Positions 47,085 to 59,209 are shown, numbered from the stretch's first letter. The stretch is 64,000 nt of DNA from Tragulus kanchil (GCA_022376925.1 JAIOJX010000001.1:3753501-3817500); one strand, 5' to 3'. Notes: generated from the sequence alone by a model not told the origin. Translations and numbers: made by a program.

Positions 47085-47165
47085 TTCAACTCAAGAAGCA
47101 TTTAATGAGCCACTACTATGATAGGATCTTGCTCAAAGTACTAGAATATGAGGACGCACTTTACT
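47085..47165 (-). mobile_element. L2 remnant
   Basis: 'aagcatttaatgagccactactatgatagg' followed by 'gctcaaagtactag' resembles the reverse of an L2 3' end. Confidence 0.45.
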
Positions 47166-47785
47166 AAGGCACAGACAGCAGCTTCCAGTGATCTTGAACT
47201 CACGGGCTATAAGAGCTGTAAAGGTCCCTGGGTTCACTGAGCCAAACCCTAGATACCTTCACAAGTTCTGCCACTAGAAGCTTCCAAAGACAGCCTTTCA
47301 GATCTCCGAGGCTATTTGTTATTTCTCCCCTTGTTTCTCCCTCTTTAAGCTAAAGTGTAGCTCTTCCACATCCCATGGAACTCTAGAAGGCTTCTACATC
47401 TCTATCAGCTCTATGCTGAACATGATGGTAAAGTCTGTCTCCAAGATGTTTCCCAGAACTGGACCTGGTACTAGAGAATGGTTCTGATAAGTCAGTGTAG
47501 GGCAGATTTCTCACCTGCCTCTTCCTAAACAACCAGCCAGTTCATGCAGCTTATCTTCAGGATCATCTTTTATCAGCCACAGTACCATAATGAGTCATGC
47601 TGAATTTTCATCAAAACTCCTAACATTAGGAGCCTGGCAGCAGGGAAAGCACAGAGATTTCTGAATCAGATCCAGGTTTCAGTCATACCTGCAGCACGAA
47701 TTGTTGCCTTGTATGAGTTAATTAATCTCTCTAAACCTGTCTATATTCATCTTTATTTAGCACCCTTTGAGAAAGTTCGTTCTAC
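47166..47785. other. Unrecognised non-coding sequence
   Basis: No repeat or gene-like frame identified. Confidence 0.4.
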
Positions 47786-49977
47786 CGCTACTATGAGAAT
47801 ATGGAGCAAGGTGAGTTCAGGTTGGCTGTCAGATAAATCTAACGAATTCCAAATTCAGATCTCAACAGGCTTCTCTGCAGAAATTAATAAGGTAGTACAA
47901 AAATTTATAAAAGCATCTTTAACAAGAACAAAGTTGAACAATTCACATTACTTCATTTGAGGCAATATAGAACTAGTATTACCAAGACAACATGGTATAC
48001 CTGCAACTAATACAACATTGTTAATCAACTACACTCCAATATAGAATAAAGAAACAAAAAAATAAAAAAGACAGCATAGTATTGAAGGACAGATAGAAAT
48101 ATAGATCTATGGAGTGGAATGGAGAGCTCAGAAAGAGATGAAACCATTTATGATTTCTTGCTTTTTAAAATTGAGATATAATTCACATCCTACAAATTCA
48201 CTATCAGTTTAGGCACATTCATTAGGTTGTGCATCCACCACTGCTATCTAACTCCAGGATGCTATTATCATTCCAGAAAGAAACTACTCACTGGAAATCA
48301 CTCCGCATTCCCTACTACCTTAGTTACCGCTAACCTACTTTCTGTCTCTATGGATTTGCTGGTTCTGGATGTTTCATATAAATAGAATCATACAATATAT
48401 AACATTTTATGTCTAGTTTGTTGCACTTACTATACTATTTCAAGCTTCACCCATGTTGTAGTATGTGTTAAAAATTCATTCTTTGTATGGCTAAGTAATA
48501 TGCCTTTGTATAGATGTACTATATTTTGTTTACCCAGTTATTAGTTGATTAGTATTTAAATAGTCAAAACTATTAAATAGCTATTTCTCCAAATAAGAAA
48601 TATAGATACTCAGTAAGCACATGAAAAAGTCATGAGGGAAATGGAAATCAAACACGTTATACCCACTAGAATGGCTATGATCAAAAACACAGTTCTGACG
48701 AGGATGCAGAGTATTTGGAGGCCTCATTGATTGCTAGTAGAAATGTGAAATAGTTCAGGCACCGTTAAAAACAATCAGACAGTTTCTCAAAAGCTTAAAC
48801 ATAAGAGTTACCGCATGACAAAGCGATTTTAACTCTAAGGTATGTACATAGGAGAAATGAAAACATACATCCACAAAATAGTCTACGCTACTATGAGAAT
48901 ATGGAGCAAGGTGAGTTCAGGTTGGCTGTCAGATAAATCTAACGAATTCCAAATTCAGATCTCAACAGGCTTCTCTGCAGAAATTAATAAGGTAGTACAA
49001 AAATTTATAAAAGCATCTTTAACAAGAACAAAGTTGAACAATTCACATTACTTCATTTGAGGCAATATAGAACTAGTATTACCAAGACAACATGGTATAC
49101 CTGCAACTAATACAACATTGTTAATCAACTACACTCCAATATAGAATAAAGAAACAAAAAAATAAAAAAGACAGCATAGTATTGAAGGACAGATAGAAAT
49201 ATAGATCTATGGAGTGGAATGGAGAGCTCAGAAAGAGATGAAACCATTTATGATTTCTTGCTTTTTAAAATTGAGATATAATTCACATCCTACAAATTCA
49301 CTATCAGTTTAGGCACATTCATTAGGTTGTGCATCCACCACTGCTATCTAACTCCAGGATGCTATTATCATTCCAGAAAGAAACTACTCACTGGAAATCA
49401 CTCCGCATTCCCTACTACCTTAGTTACCGCTAACCTACTTTCTGTCTCTATGGATTTGCTGGTTCTGGATGTTTCATATAAATAGAATCATACAATATAT
49501 AACATTTTATGTCTAGTTTGTTGCACTTACTATACTATTTCAAGCTTCACCCATGTTGTAGTATGTGTTAAAAATTCATTCTTTGTATGGCTAAGTAATA
49601 TGCCTTTGTATAGATGTACTATATTTTGTTTACCCAGTTATTAGTTGATTAGTATTTAAATAGTCAAAACTATTAAATAGCTATTTCTCCAAATAAGAAA
49701 TATAGATACTCAGTAAGCACATGAAAAAGTCATGAGGGAAATGGAAATCAAACACGTTATACCCACTAGAATGGCTATGATCAAAAACACAGTTCTGACG
49801 AGGATGCAGAGTATTTGGAGGCCTCATTGATTGCTAGTAGAAATGTGAAATAGTTCAGGCACCGTTAAAAACAATCAGACAGTTTCTCAAAAGCTTAAAC
49901 ATAAGAGTTACCGCATGACAAAGCGATTTTAACTCTAAGGTATGTACATAGGAGAAATGAAAACATACATCCACACA
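47786..49977. repeat. Tandem duplication 13 (1.10 kb unit)
   Basis: Bases 47786-48885 recur as 48886-49977, shifted 1100. Ten bases before the junction (48876-48885) mix the two flanks. The second part belongs also to duplication 14, so 48546-48877, 49646-49977 and 50727-51058 are three copies. Confidence 0.96.
47975..48063 (+). mobile_element. L1 3' tail
   Basis: 'caactaatacaacattgttaatcaactacactcc' followed by an A-rich run (48045-48063) is the usual L1 3' end of Cetartiodactyls. It is repeated at 49075-49163. Confidence 0.6.
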
Positions 49978-50019
49978 AAAACTTGTACATGAACGGAATG
50001 GTCAATTGCTTTTTTAAAA
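49258..50019 (-). mobile_element. Old L1 with twin-priming (5') inversion and TSD
   Basis: Left part (49271 to about 49655) is L1 3' region in antisense: 'ttgagatataattcaca', 'ctgtctctatggatttgctgg', 'gtttacccagttatta'. The right part (about 49670-50005) is ORF2 in sense: 'gctatttctcc', 'gtatgtacataggagaaatg', 'cttgtacatgaacgg'. The outer edge of the right part lies just upstream, in L1 order, of the inner edge of the left part. Flanks 'ttgctttttaaaa' (49258) and 'ttgcttttttaaaa' (50006) look like the target-site duplication. A cut copy is at 48158-48885. Confidence 0.75.
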
Positions 50020-51812
50020 TGCTTGGTCCAGAGTCTACACCCACAGAAACACAGCCCAGACAGCAGAGTCTATTGTTTTTCCTTCTTCTCCTATGCCTGG
50101 GATGGACCCTTAAATAGAAATATAATGGCCAGTATTCCGGAAGTTTGTCACTGTTTTATTTATTTATTTATTTTTACTTTTTGGTATTTTTTCAGAGTTT
50201 TCTTGTTCACAGAAATGTATGTTCCCAGATCAGTCATATGCATGTCTCTGACCCCCTCCACCCCTCCACCCTCTTCCCAGTCCCCCTCATCCCACTCCTC
50301 CAGACAGTCTCATGGCACCCCTGCAGGATCCCTTGTTGCCACAGCGCAACGACAATAGCTATCTTTTTCACATATGATAATATAGGTTTCCATGTTACTC
50401 CCTCTACGCCTCCCACCCACTGTTCATTACCCTCAATGTCCATATGTCTGTTCCCTATGTCTGTGTTTCCATCACTTCGCTGTGTCTGTTATCACTACCC
50501 TCTTACTAGATTCCACATATGTGTGTTAGTATACTGTCTTTGTCTTACTCTTTTTGACTTACTTCACTTTTTATGGTAGGTTCTAGAGCCAGCCACCTCA
50601 TTAGGACTGAGTCTTCTGCATTTCTTTTTACAGCTGAGAAGTACTCCATTGTATATATGTACCAGAGCTTTTGTATCCATTCATTCGATGGACATCTATG
50701 GTTTGCTATTGTATGCATAACAGAGCTGATTAGTATTTAAATAGTCAAAACTATTAAATAGCTATTTCTCCAAATAAGAAATATAGATACTCAGTAAGCA
50801 CATGAAAAAGTCATGAGGGAAATGGAAATCAAACACGTTATACCCACTAGAATGGCTATGATCAAAAACACAGTTCTGACGAGGATGCAGAGTATTTGGA
50901 GGCCTCATTGATTGCTAGTAGAAATGTGAAATAGTTCAGGCACCGTTAAAAACAATCAGACAGTTTCTCAAAAGCTTAAACATAAGAGTTACCGCATGAC
51001 AAAGCGATTTTAACTCTAAGGTATGTACATAGGAGAAATGAAAACATACATCCACACAAAAACTTGTACATGAACGGAATGGTCAATTGCTTTTTTAAAA
51101 TGCTTGGTCCAGAGTCTACACCCACAGAAACACAGCCCAGACAGCAGAGTCTATTGTTTTTCCTTCTTCTCCTATGCCTGGGATGGACCCTTAAATAGAA
51201 ATATAATGGCCAGTATTCCGGAAGTTTGTCACTGTTTTATTTATTTATTTATTTTTACTTTTTGGTATTTTTTCAGAGTTTTCTTGTTCACAGAAATGTA
51301 TGTTCCCAGATCAGTCATATGCATGTCTCTGACCCCCTCCACCCCTCCACCCTCTTCCCAGTCCCCCTCATCCCACTCCTCCAGACAGTCTCATGGCACC
51401 CCTGCAGGATCCCTTGTTGCCACAGCGCAACGACAATAGCTATCTTTTTCACATATGATAATATAGGTTTCCATGTTACTCCCTCTACGCCTCCCACCCA
51501 CTGTTCATTACCCTCAATGTCCATATGTCTGTTCCCTATGTCTGTGTTTCCATCACTTCGCTGTGTCTGTTATCACTACCCTCTTACTAGATTCCACATA
51601 TGTGTGTTAGTATACTGTCTTTGTCTTACTCTTTTTGACTTACTTCACTTTTTATGGTAGGTTCTAGAGCCAGCCACCTCATTAGGACTGAGTCTTCTGC
51701 ATTTCTTTTTACAGCTGAGAAGTACTCCATTGTATATATGTACCAGAGCTTTTGTATCCATTCATTCGCCGATGGACATCTAGGTGGCTTCCATGTTCTA
51801 GCTATTGTATAG
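49646..51812. repeat. Tandem duplication 14 (1.08 kb unit)
   Basis: Bases 49646-50726 recur as 50727-51812, shifted 1081. The last 40 bases of the first copy (50690-50726) are a corrupted form of 51770-51812: 'gatggacatctatggtttgctattgtatgcataacagagc' type deletions and insertions. Confidence 0.96.
50148..50726 (-). mobile_element. First copy of the L1 3' end (duplication 14)
   Basis: The L1 3' tail and 3' UTR at 50161-50700 break at the junction and restart at 51242 in full. The flanking 'tcactgttttatt' at 50148 is the same target site as at 51229. Confidence 0.85.
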
Positions 51813-52099
51813 AGAGCTGCAATGAACATTGGGGTACAGGTGCCTCTTTCAGTTTTCATTTCATCAGGGTATAAGCCTAAGAGTGGAATTGCTGGGCCAT
51901 ATGGTGCTTCTATTTTTAGTTTTTTAAGGAATCTCCATACTGTCTTCCATAGCGGTTGTATCCATTTACATTCCCACCAGCAATGCAAGCGGGTTCCCTT
52001 TTCTCCACACCCTCTCCGGCATTTATTGTCTGTCGATTTGTGGATGATGGCCATTCTGACGGGTGTGAGGTGGTATCTCACTGTAGTCTTCATCTGCAT
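51626..52099 (-). pseudogene. L1 ORF2 C-terminal segment
   Basis: 157 codons covering the cysteine-bearing C-terminus ('[17 protein letters not shown]') and tail of ORF2p. It is out of frame with the upstream 1023-codon stretch. The shift equals the 82-bp duplication (82 is 1 modulo 3), so without it both segments share one frame. Confidence 0.85.
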
Positions 52100-52132
52100 T
52101 TCTCTAATAATAAGGAAGGTTGAGCATCATTT

Positions 52133-52296
52133 CATGTGCTTTTTGGCCATGTGTATGTCCTCTTTGGAGAGGTGTCTGTTTAGACCCTTGTCCCATTTTT
52201 TGATTGGGTTGTTCCATGTGCTTTTTGGCCATGTGTATGTCCTCTTTGGAGAGGTGTCTGTTTAGGTCCTTTTCCCATTTTTTGATTGGGTTGTTC
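52133..52296. repeat. 82-bp tandem duplication in L1
   Basis: 'catgtgctttttggccatg' starts at 52133 and again at 52215. The first copy reads 'gacccttgtccc', like the L1 at 18331; the second reads 'ggtccttttccc', another L1 variant. So the join switches between two L1 sequence types. Confidence 0.9.
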
Positions 52297-52650
52297 ATTT
52301 TTCCTGTGCTGAGCAGTCTGAGTTGCTTGTAGATTTTGGAGATGAATTCTCTGTCTGTTGTTTCATTTGCTATGATTTTCTCCCATTCTGTGGGCTGTCT
52401 GATCACCTTTTTTGTAGTTTCTTTTGCTGTGCAGAAGCTTTTAAGCTTCATTAGGTCCCACATGTTCATTTGTCCTTTTAGTTCCACTATTCTAGTAGGT
52501 GGGTCAGAGAAGATCTTGCTTTGATTTATGTCCTTGAGGGTTTTGCCTATATTCTCCTCTAAGAGTTTGATGGTTTCTGGTCTTACATTTAGGTCTCTAA
52601 TCCATCTTGAGTTTAGCTTTGTGTATGGTATCAGGGAATGTTCCAACTTC

Positions 52651-54938
52651 ATTGTTTTGCATGTAGCTGTCCAATTTTCCCAGTACCATTTGTTGAAGAG
52701 GCTGTCTTTGTTCCATTTTATAGTTTCACCTCCTTTGTCAAAAATAAGATATCTATAGGTGCGTTTTATCTCTGGGTTCTCGATCTTGTTCCATTGGTCT
52801 GTATTTCTGTTTTTGTGCCAGTACCATACTGTCTTGATGACTGTTGCTTTGTAGTAGAGTCTGAAGTTAGGGAGGCTGATCCCCCCAGCTCTATTCTTCT
52901 TCCTCAGGATTGCTTTGGCTATTTGGAGTCTTTTGGGTTTCCATATGAACTGTGCAAGTCTTTGGTCTCGTTCTATGAAGAATGTCATTGGTAGTTTGAT
53001 AGGGATTGCATTGAATCTGTAGATGATATTTGGCAGTATGGTCATTTTCACAATATTGATTCTTCCGACCCAGTAACATGGAATATCTCTCCATCTGTTG
53101 AAGTCTTCTTTGATTTCTCTCATGAGCGTCTTGTAATTTTCTGTGTACAGTTCTTTTGTTTCTTTGGGTAGGTTTATTCCTATATATTTTAGTCTCTTGG
53201 TTGCAATGGTGAAGGGGATGATTGCATCTTTGATTTCATTTTCTGATGTTTCATTGTTTGTGTATAGGAATGCCAGTGATTTCTGTGTGTTGGCTTTGTA
53301 TCCTGCGACTTTGCTGAATTCATTGATTAGCTCTAGCAGTTTTCTAATAGTGTCTTTGGGATTCTGTACGTATAATATCATGTCTTCTGCAAATAGAGAG
53401 AGTTTTGCTTCTTCTTTTCCAATCTGGATTCCTTTTATTTCTTTTTCTTCTCTTATTGCTCTTGCTAGAACTTCCAGGACTATGTTGAATAGTAGTGGTG
53501 AAAGTGGACCCCCCTGTCTTGTTCCTGATCTTAGAGGGAATGCTTTCAGTTTTTCACCATTGAGGATAATGTTCGCTGTGGGCTTCTCATATATGGCTTT
53601 CACTATGTTGAGGTAGGTTCCTTCTATGGCCATTTTTTGAAGAGTTTTTATCATAAATGGATGTTGTACTTTGTCGGAGGCCTTTTCTGCATTTATTGAG
53701 ATTATCATGTGATTATCGTCTTTCAATTTGTTGATGTAGTGTATCACAATGATTGACTTGCGATGTTGAAGAATCCTTGCACACCTGGGTATCATGATTG
53801 TTTTGCATGTAGCTGTCCAATTTTCCCAGTACCATTTGTTGAAGAGGCTGTCTTTGTTCCATTTTATAGTTTCACCTCCTTTGTCAAAAATAAGGTATCT
53901 ATAGGTGCGTGGGTTTATCTCTGGGTTCTCGATCTTGTTCCATTGGTCTGTATTTCTGTTTTTGTGCCAGTACCATACTGTCTTGATGACTGTTGCTTTG
54001 TAGTAGAGTCTGAAGTTATGGAGGCTGATCCCTCCAGCTCTATTCTTCTTCCTCAGGATTGCTTTGGCTATTTGGAGTCTTTTGGGTTTCCATATGAACT
54101 GTGCAAGTCTTTGGTCTCGTTCTATGAAGAATGTCATTGGTAGTTTGATAGGGATTGCATTGAATCTGTAGATGATATTTGGCAGTATGGTCATTTTCAC
54201 AATATTGATTCTTCCGACCCAGTAACATGGAATATCTCTCCATCTGTTGAAGTCTTCTTTGATTTCTCTCATGAGCGTCTTGTAATTTTCTGTGTACAGT
54301 TCTTTTGTTTCTTTGGGTAGGTTTATTCCTATATATTTTAGTCTCTTGGTTGCAATGGTGAAGGGGATGATTGCATCTTTGATTTCATTTTCTGATGTTT
54401 CATTGTTTGTGTATAGGAATGCCAGTGATTTCTGTGTGTTGGCTTTGTATCCTGCGACTTTGCTGAATTCATTGATTAGCTCTAGCAGTTTTCTAATAGT
54501 GTCTTTGGGATTCTGTACGTATAATATCATGTCTTCTGCAAATAGAGAGAGTTTTGCTTCTTCTTTTCCAATCTGGATTCCTTTTATTTCTTTTTCTTCT
54601 CTTATTGCTCTTGCTAGAACTTCCAGGACTATGTTGAATAGTAGTGGTGAAAGTGGACCCCCCTGTCTTGTTCCTGATCTTAGAGGGAATGCTTTCAGTT
54701 TTTCACCATTGAGGATAATGTTCGCTGTGGGCTTCTCATATATGGCTTTCACTATGTTGAGGTAGGTTCCTTCTATGGCCATTTTTTGAAGAGTTTTTAT
54801 CATAAATGGATGTTGTACTTTGTCGGAGGCTTTTTCTGCATTTATTGAGATTATCATGTGATTATTGTCTTTCAATTTGTTGATGTGGTGTATCACAATG
54901 ATTGACTTGCAGATGTTGAAGAATCCTTGCACACCTGG
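52651..54938. repeat. Tandem duplication 15 (1.149 kb, inside L1)
   Basis: Bases 52651-53789 recur as 53797-54938, shifted 1146 then 1149 (GGG insertion at 53910). One base is missing before the junction ('cttgcgatg' against 'cttgcagatg'). Confidence 0.96.
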
Positions 54939-55022
54939 GATGAACCCGACTTGGTCATGATGTATGAGCTTTTTGGTGTGATGTTGAATTCTGTTTGCTA
55001 GGATCTTGTTGAGGATTTTGGC

Positions 55023-57154
55023 ATCCAAATTCATCAGTGAAATTGGTCTATAATATTCTTTTTCTGTGTTGTCTTTTCCTGGTTTTGGTAACAGGGTGAT
55101 GGTGGCCTTGTACAATGTGTTTGGAAGTGTTGCTTCCTGTGAAACTTTTTGGAAGAGTTTTAGAAGCACAGGCATCAGCTCTTCTTTAAATGTTTGGCAG
55201 ACTTCACCTGTGAAGCCATCTGGCCCTGGGCTTTTATTTGGGGGAAGATTTAGTAGAGTTTAGTACAGCTGGAAGAGAACATTAGAGACAGCAAGATAAG
55301 AAATATTTATAGAGAGGATAGTAGTAGATATATATAGTTAGAGCATAGAGATATCACTGTTTTATTAATCAAACTTCTTTCATCCTAAATCTCAAGTTGA
55401 CCAGACTAAATTACTATATTAAATGGAAAATAATAAAAATCAAATGTAGCATATTGTTCTGTATAAACTATGTAAGCCTGTAAAATTATGTGTGATATGA
55501 TAAAAATAACTCTTTTTTTCAGTGAGCTCAAAAGGTCAGATTTAGTCTAATAGTCTTGTGACTTTAGAAAGATAATCTTTACTAGACTTGAAATATTTGC
55601 CCCAAAGACACAGATTCTCAGTTTCCAAGTCATTTCCCACTATGCCATGCATCTAACATGAAATTCCCCCAAGAATCTTCAGACTACATGTTTTGAGTTT
55701 CTAGTAATATGACCTTGAAAAATGCAGTTTATTTCCCCTGGACCTCAACTAACTCATTTGTAAAATGGTGCTAATAACTACTGCCTTCACCTCATAGTGC
55801 ATTTGAGGATCCAGAGAAAGAATGGATAGGAAGCTATATGGAGGGAGATGGATTGTTCTCAGATGATGTTGGATTGTGGTCATTTGGTAAGTAATGCAAA
55901 GTAGACATAAAAATTGTTTGATCCTAATTTTATTTTAGATACTACATCAATGTAAAGTTGAAAGTTTTCTGTCTTGGAGAGGATTATCCTCCATTCTGAT
56001 AAGACTTTTCCTATTTCTAAACAAAATGATGCAAGATGGTAGTGGTTTCAGAGGTCCCTGTTTTGAAAATATTGACCACTCTGTAGTTGAAATCCAAATT
56101 CATCAGTGAAATTGGTCTATAATATTCTTTTTCTGTGTTGTCTTTTCCTGGTTTTGGTAACAGGGTGATGGTGGCCTTGTACAATGTGTTTGGAAGTGTT
56201 GCTTCCTGTGAAACTTTTTGGAAGAGTTTTAGAAGCACAGGCATCAGCTCTTCTTTAAATGTTTGGCAGACTTCACCTGTGAAGCCATCTGGCCCTGGGC
56301 TTTTATTTGGGGGAAGATTTAGTAGAGTTTAGTACAGCTGGAAGAGAACATTAGAGACAGCAAGATAAGAAATATTTATAGAGAGGATAGTAGTAGATAT
56401 ATATAGTTAGAGCATAGAGATATCACTGTTTTATTAATCAAACTTCTTTCATCCTAAATCTCAAGTTGACCAGACTAAATTACTATATTAAATGGAAAAT
56501 AATAAAAATCAAATGTAGCATATTGTTCTGTATAAACTATGTAAGCCTGTAAAATTATGTGTGATATGATAAAAATAACTCTTTTTTTCAGTGAGCTCAA
56601 AAGGTCAGATTTAGTCTAATAGTCTTGTGACTTTAGAAAGATAATCTTTACTAGACTTGAAATATTTGCCCCAAAGACACAGATTCTCAGTTTCCAAGTC
56701 ATTTCCCACTATGCCATGCATCTAACATGAAATTCCCCCAAGAATCTTCAGACTACATGTTTTGAGTTTCTAGTAATATGACCTTGAAAAATGCAGTTTA
56801 TTTCCCCTGGACCTCAACTAACTCATTTGTAAAATGGTGCTAATAACTACTGCCTTCACCTCATAGTGCATTTGAGGATCCAGAGAAAGAATGGATAGGA
56901 AGCTATATGGAGGGAGATGGATTGTTCTCAGATGATGTTGGATTGTGGTCATTTGGTAAGTAATGCAAAGTAGACATAAAAATTGTTTGATCCTAATTTT
57001 ATTTTAGATACTACATCAATGTAAAGTTGAAAGTTTTCTGTCTTGGAGAGGATTATCCTCCATTCTGATAAGACTTTTCCTATTTCTAAACAAAATGATG
57101 CAAGATGGTAGTGGTTTCAGAGGTCCCTGTTTTGAAAATATTGACCACTCTGTA
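55023..57154. repeat. Tandem duplication 16 (1.069 kb unit)
   Basis: Bases 55023-56085 recur as 56092-57154, shift 1069, essentially identical. It spans the L1 5' edge, the filler, the TSD and flanking unique DNA, so the L1/host boundary itself appears twice (55251 and 56320). Confidence 0.97.
55700..55830 (+). mobile_element. MIR SINE
   Basis: 'atatgaccttgaaaaatgcag', 'ggacctcaactaactcatttgtaaaatgg' and 'cttcacctcatagtgcatttgaggatcc' follow sense MIR. It is repeated at 56769-56899. Confidence 0.7.
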
Positions 57155-57164
57155 TTGTTTCCCA

Positions 57165-57427
57165 AACATTTTTTTGGGCCACTTCTATTGATCTTTCATT
57201 TATTTAACTTTGTTCATTTGACCTGTGTGGGCCTCCCATCACAGTGGCCTCTGTTGCTGCAGAGTACCAGCTCTGGGCACATGCGCTCCAGAGCTCTGGC
57301 TCGGTAATTGGACACATCGGTCCAGCCGCTCCACGGCACGTGGGATCTTCCCAGGCCAGGGATCAAATTGGCCTCCCTTGCACTGCAAGGCAGTGTCCTT
57401 ACCCACTGGACCACCAGGGAAGCCCAG
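57165..57427 (-). mobile_element. CHR-type SINE, long form
   Basis: In reverse: 'gtgggcctcccatcacagtgg', 'gggcacatgcgctccagagc', a B-box reversed in 'ccagggatcaaattggcc', and 'ccactggaccaccagggaagccc' at the head. It is an independent copy of the family at 41465. Confidence 0.85.
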
Positions 57428-58334
57428 TTTCCCCAGGTTTTTGAAAAATAATTTCACCTAACCTGTCATCAACCTTAGCATGCATTCCAATCTCAGAGAT
57501 GTTAAAACATGAAAAAGCATGTGTCTTCAAGTCTATGAAATAGTATATTTCTTTTATATCTATAAAATACTTTACAAAAGTGGTGACAGGTATTAGGAGC
57601 TAACAATGGTCCTAGGTTTATTAGCTAAAGAGACTACCAAGTTGCTGGGCACTTCTCATGTTGTTCAGGAAGGAAACTGAGAATCCAACCAGTAAAAGGT
57701 TTTCTAGGACCTCAAGGCCATATACTTGTCTGCTTCCCCTGCAGAATATTCCTCTGTCATGATCTTGCCCTAAATGGAGCAAAAGAAGACCCAGGCCACA
57801 GAAGACTTAGTGACTAGTCTGGATGGTGGGAGACTAAAGTTTTTAACAATCAAGATGATGTCCCTCTCCACCAATCTCATCCCAAGATATCTTCAGTCAT
57901 TATAATAGCTACATACATTGTCTCAGATTCAAGATTAAATCAACATCCTAGTCAGATCATAATCATTAGAGGTCCAGAATCTTAGAGTAAATGGAATTTG
58001 AATAACAAACCCCAAAAGTATAGCTTGAGTCAATAACAAACAGAAATGGAAAGTAAGGAAAAATATCTATAATTCCATCTTCAATTTATTCCACTTTTTT
58101 CTGAATTATGCATTTCTACTAACTAAATAAACTTTTTACAGTTTATCCTAGCAGGTGTTCTTAGAACATTTAGGCAAACTAAAAACTCTAAGTCACACGT
58201 GAGTTTGAGAACATCCCTGAGAGAATTTCCTGGAAATAAAGATTATCTCTTTTGTTCCAAATGCATCCATTGTTTCATTGCATCAGGTCTGAGACCCAGC
58301 AGGAGTTTTATGTAGGGGCTGATGACCAGTGGTC
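57428..58334. other. Unique AT-rich sequence
   Basis: No repeat or coding potential recognised. Confidence 0.4.
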
Positions 58335-58530
58335 CAGAGCAGTGGTTCTCATATGAAGGTAGAGGGAGCAATTTTGTCCCCCAGGAGATGTCTGGCGATG
58401 TTTCGAGACTTGGGAGGTGTTTTACTGGCATCTAGTGGGTACAGGTCATCCCACAATTCACAAGGCAGCCCACCATCACACACGGAAGTTTCCAGCCCAG
58501 AATGTCAATAGTTGAGAAATCCTGTCATGG
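58335..58530 (+). mobile_element. hAT-type MITE
   Basis: 'agcagtggttctcatatg', 'caattttgtcccccaggagatgtctggcgatg', 'tactggcatctagtgggtac' and 'cagaatgtcaatagttgagaaatcctg' follow a Charlie-group non-autonomous element. I am unsure of the MER number. The last part recurs at 59581-59636. Confidence 0.6.
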
Positions 58531-58704
58531 TGGGATGACTCAGCAGCTCTTACTGTGAGTCTTAGCTTGTCACTTGCTAATAGGGTCACTGCAGATCTGT
58601 AAGCCAATTTGCAGCATCTGTAAACTGGAAGAGATGGTAACAGCAGCTATGGACCAGGATAGGTGTTCAATAAGTGGTAAGCATTCTCTCATCCCTCAGC
58701 TGTA

Positions 58705-58800
58705 CTTACTGCTTACTAGGGCCATGACTTTGGGCAAGTTACGTAACGTTTCTGAGCTTCCATCTCTTTATTTGTAAAAGAGAGCTGTGTTAAGTACTGT
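58705..58800 (+). mobile_element. MIR SINE
   Basis: 'gactttgggcaagttacgtaacg', 'ctgagcttccatctctttatttgtaaaa' follow sense MIR. It is repeated at 59811-59906. Confidence 0.7.
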
Positions 58801-58949
58801 GGGTACTCAAAGGAAATGGCACGTGAGCTGGGCTTTAGATGGATCAGTTTTTGCCATTTGAAATGAAGTGAGGAATTGTCAAAATAAGAGAAATTGTCCT
58901 TTATGTGAGCTGGGGTTTAGAGGAAAAAGTTGTTCTTCTGGCTTTTTTT

Positions 58950-59205
58950 TTTTTTTTTTTTGGCCACTTCTATTGATCTTTCATTTATTTATCTTTGTTC
59001 TTTGCCCTGTGTGGGCCTCCCATCGCAGTGGCCTCTCTAGTCACAGAGCGCTGGCTCTGGGCACATGCGCTCCAGAGCTCCAGCTCAGTAGTTGATCACA
59101 TCAGTCCAGCCGCTCTGCAGCATGTAGGATCTTCCCAGGCCAAGGATAGAACCGGTGCCCCTTGTACTGCAAGACGGTGTCCTTACCCACTGGACTACCA
59201 GGGAA
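58950..59205 (-). mobile_element. CHR-type SINE, long form
   Basis: A T-run tail, 'gtgggcctcccatcgcagtgg', 'gggcacatgcgctccagagc', and the head 'cactggactaccagggaagtcc'. It is repeated at 60056-60311. Confidence 0.85.
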
Positions 59206-59209
59206 GTCC

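Larger units (their letters stand above)
52104..55175 (-). pseudogene. L1 ORF2 fragment with duplicated RT segment (1023 codons)
   Basis: It starts within the RT domain ('[19 protein letters not shown]') and continues through '[14 protein letters not shown]' and the active-site box, which reads FAED instead of FADD. It then runs to '[14 protein letters not shown]', breaks at 'ARILQHRKS' near residue 466, and repeats the same 383-residue block from the RT core on. 1149 bp is an exact multiple of three, so duplication 15 leaves the frame open. The last about 30 residues are a frameshifted tail caused by the 82-bp repeat. It lacks the endonuclease and the changed active site argues against activity. 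Not a novel protein. Confidence 0.85.
51229..55366 (-). mobile_element. Young 5'-truncated L1 with 13-bp TSD
   Basis: 'tcactgttttatt' at 51229-51241 and 55354-55366 flanks the element. The 3' tail is 'ttatttatttatttatttt' type. L1 homology ends near 55251, just upstream of the RT domain, and is followed by about 100 bases of A/G-rich filler before the TSD. Duplication 15 (1149 bp) and the 82-bp duplication lengthen it; without them it would be about 2.8 kb. Confidence 0.85.
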
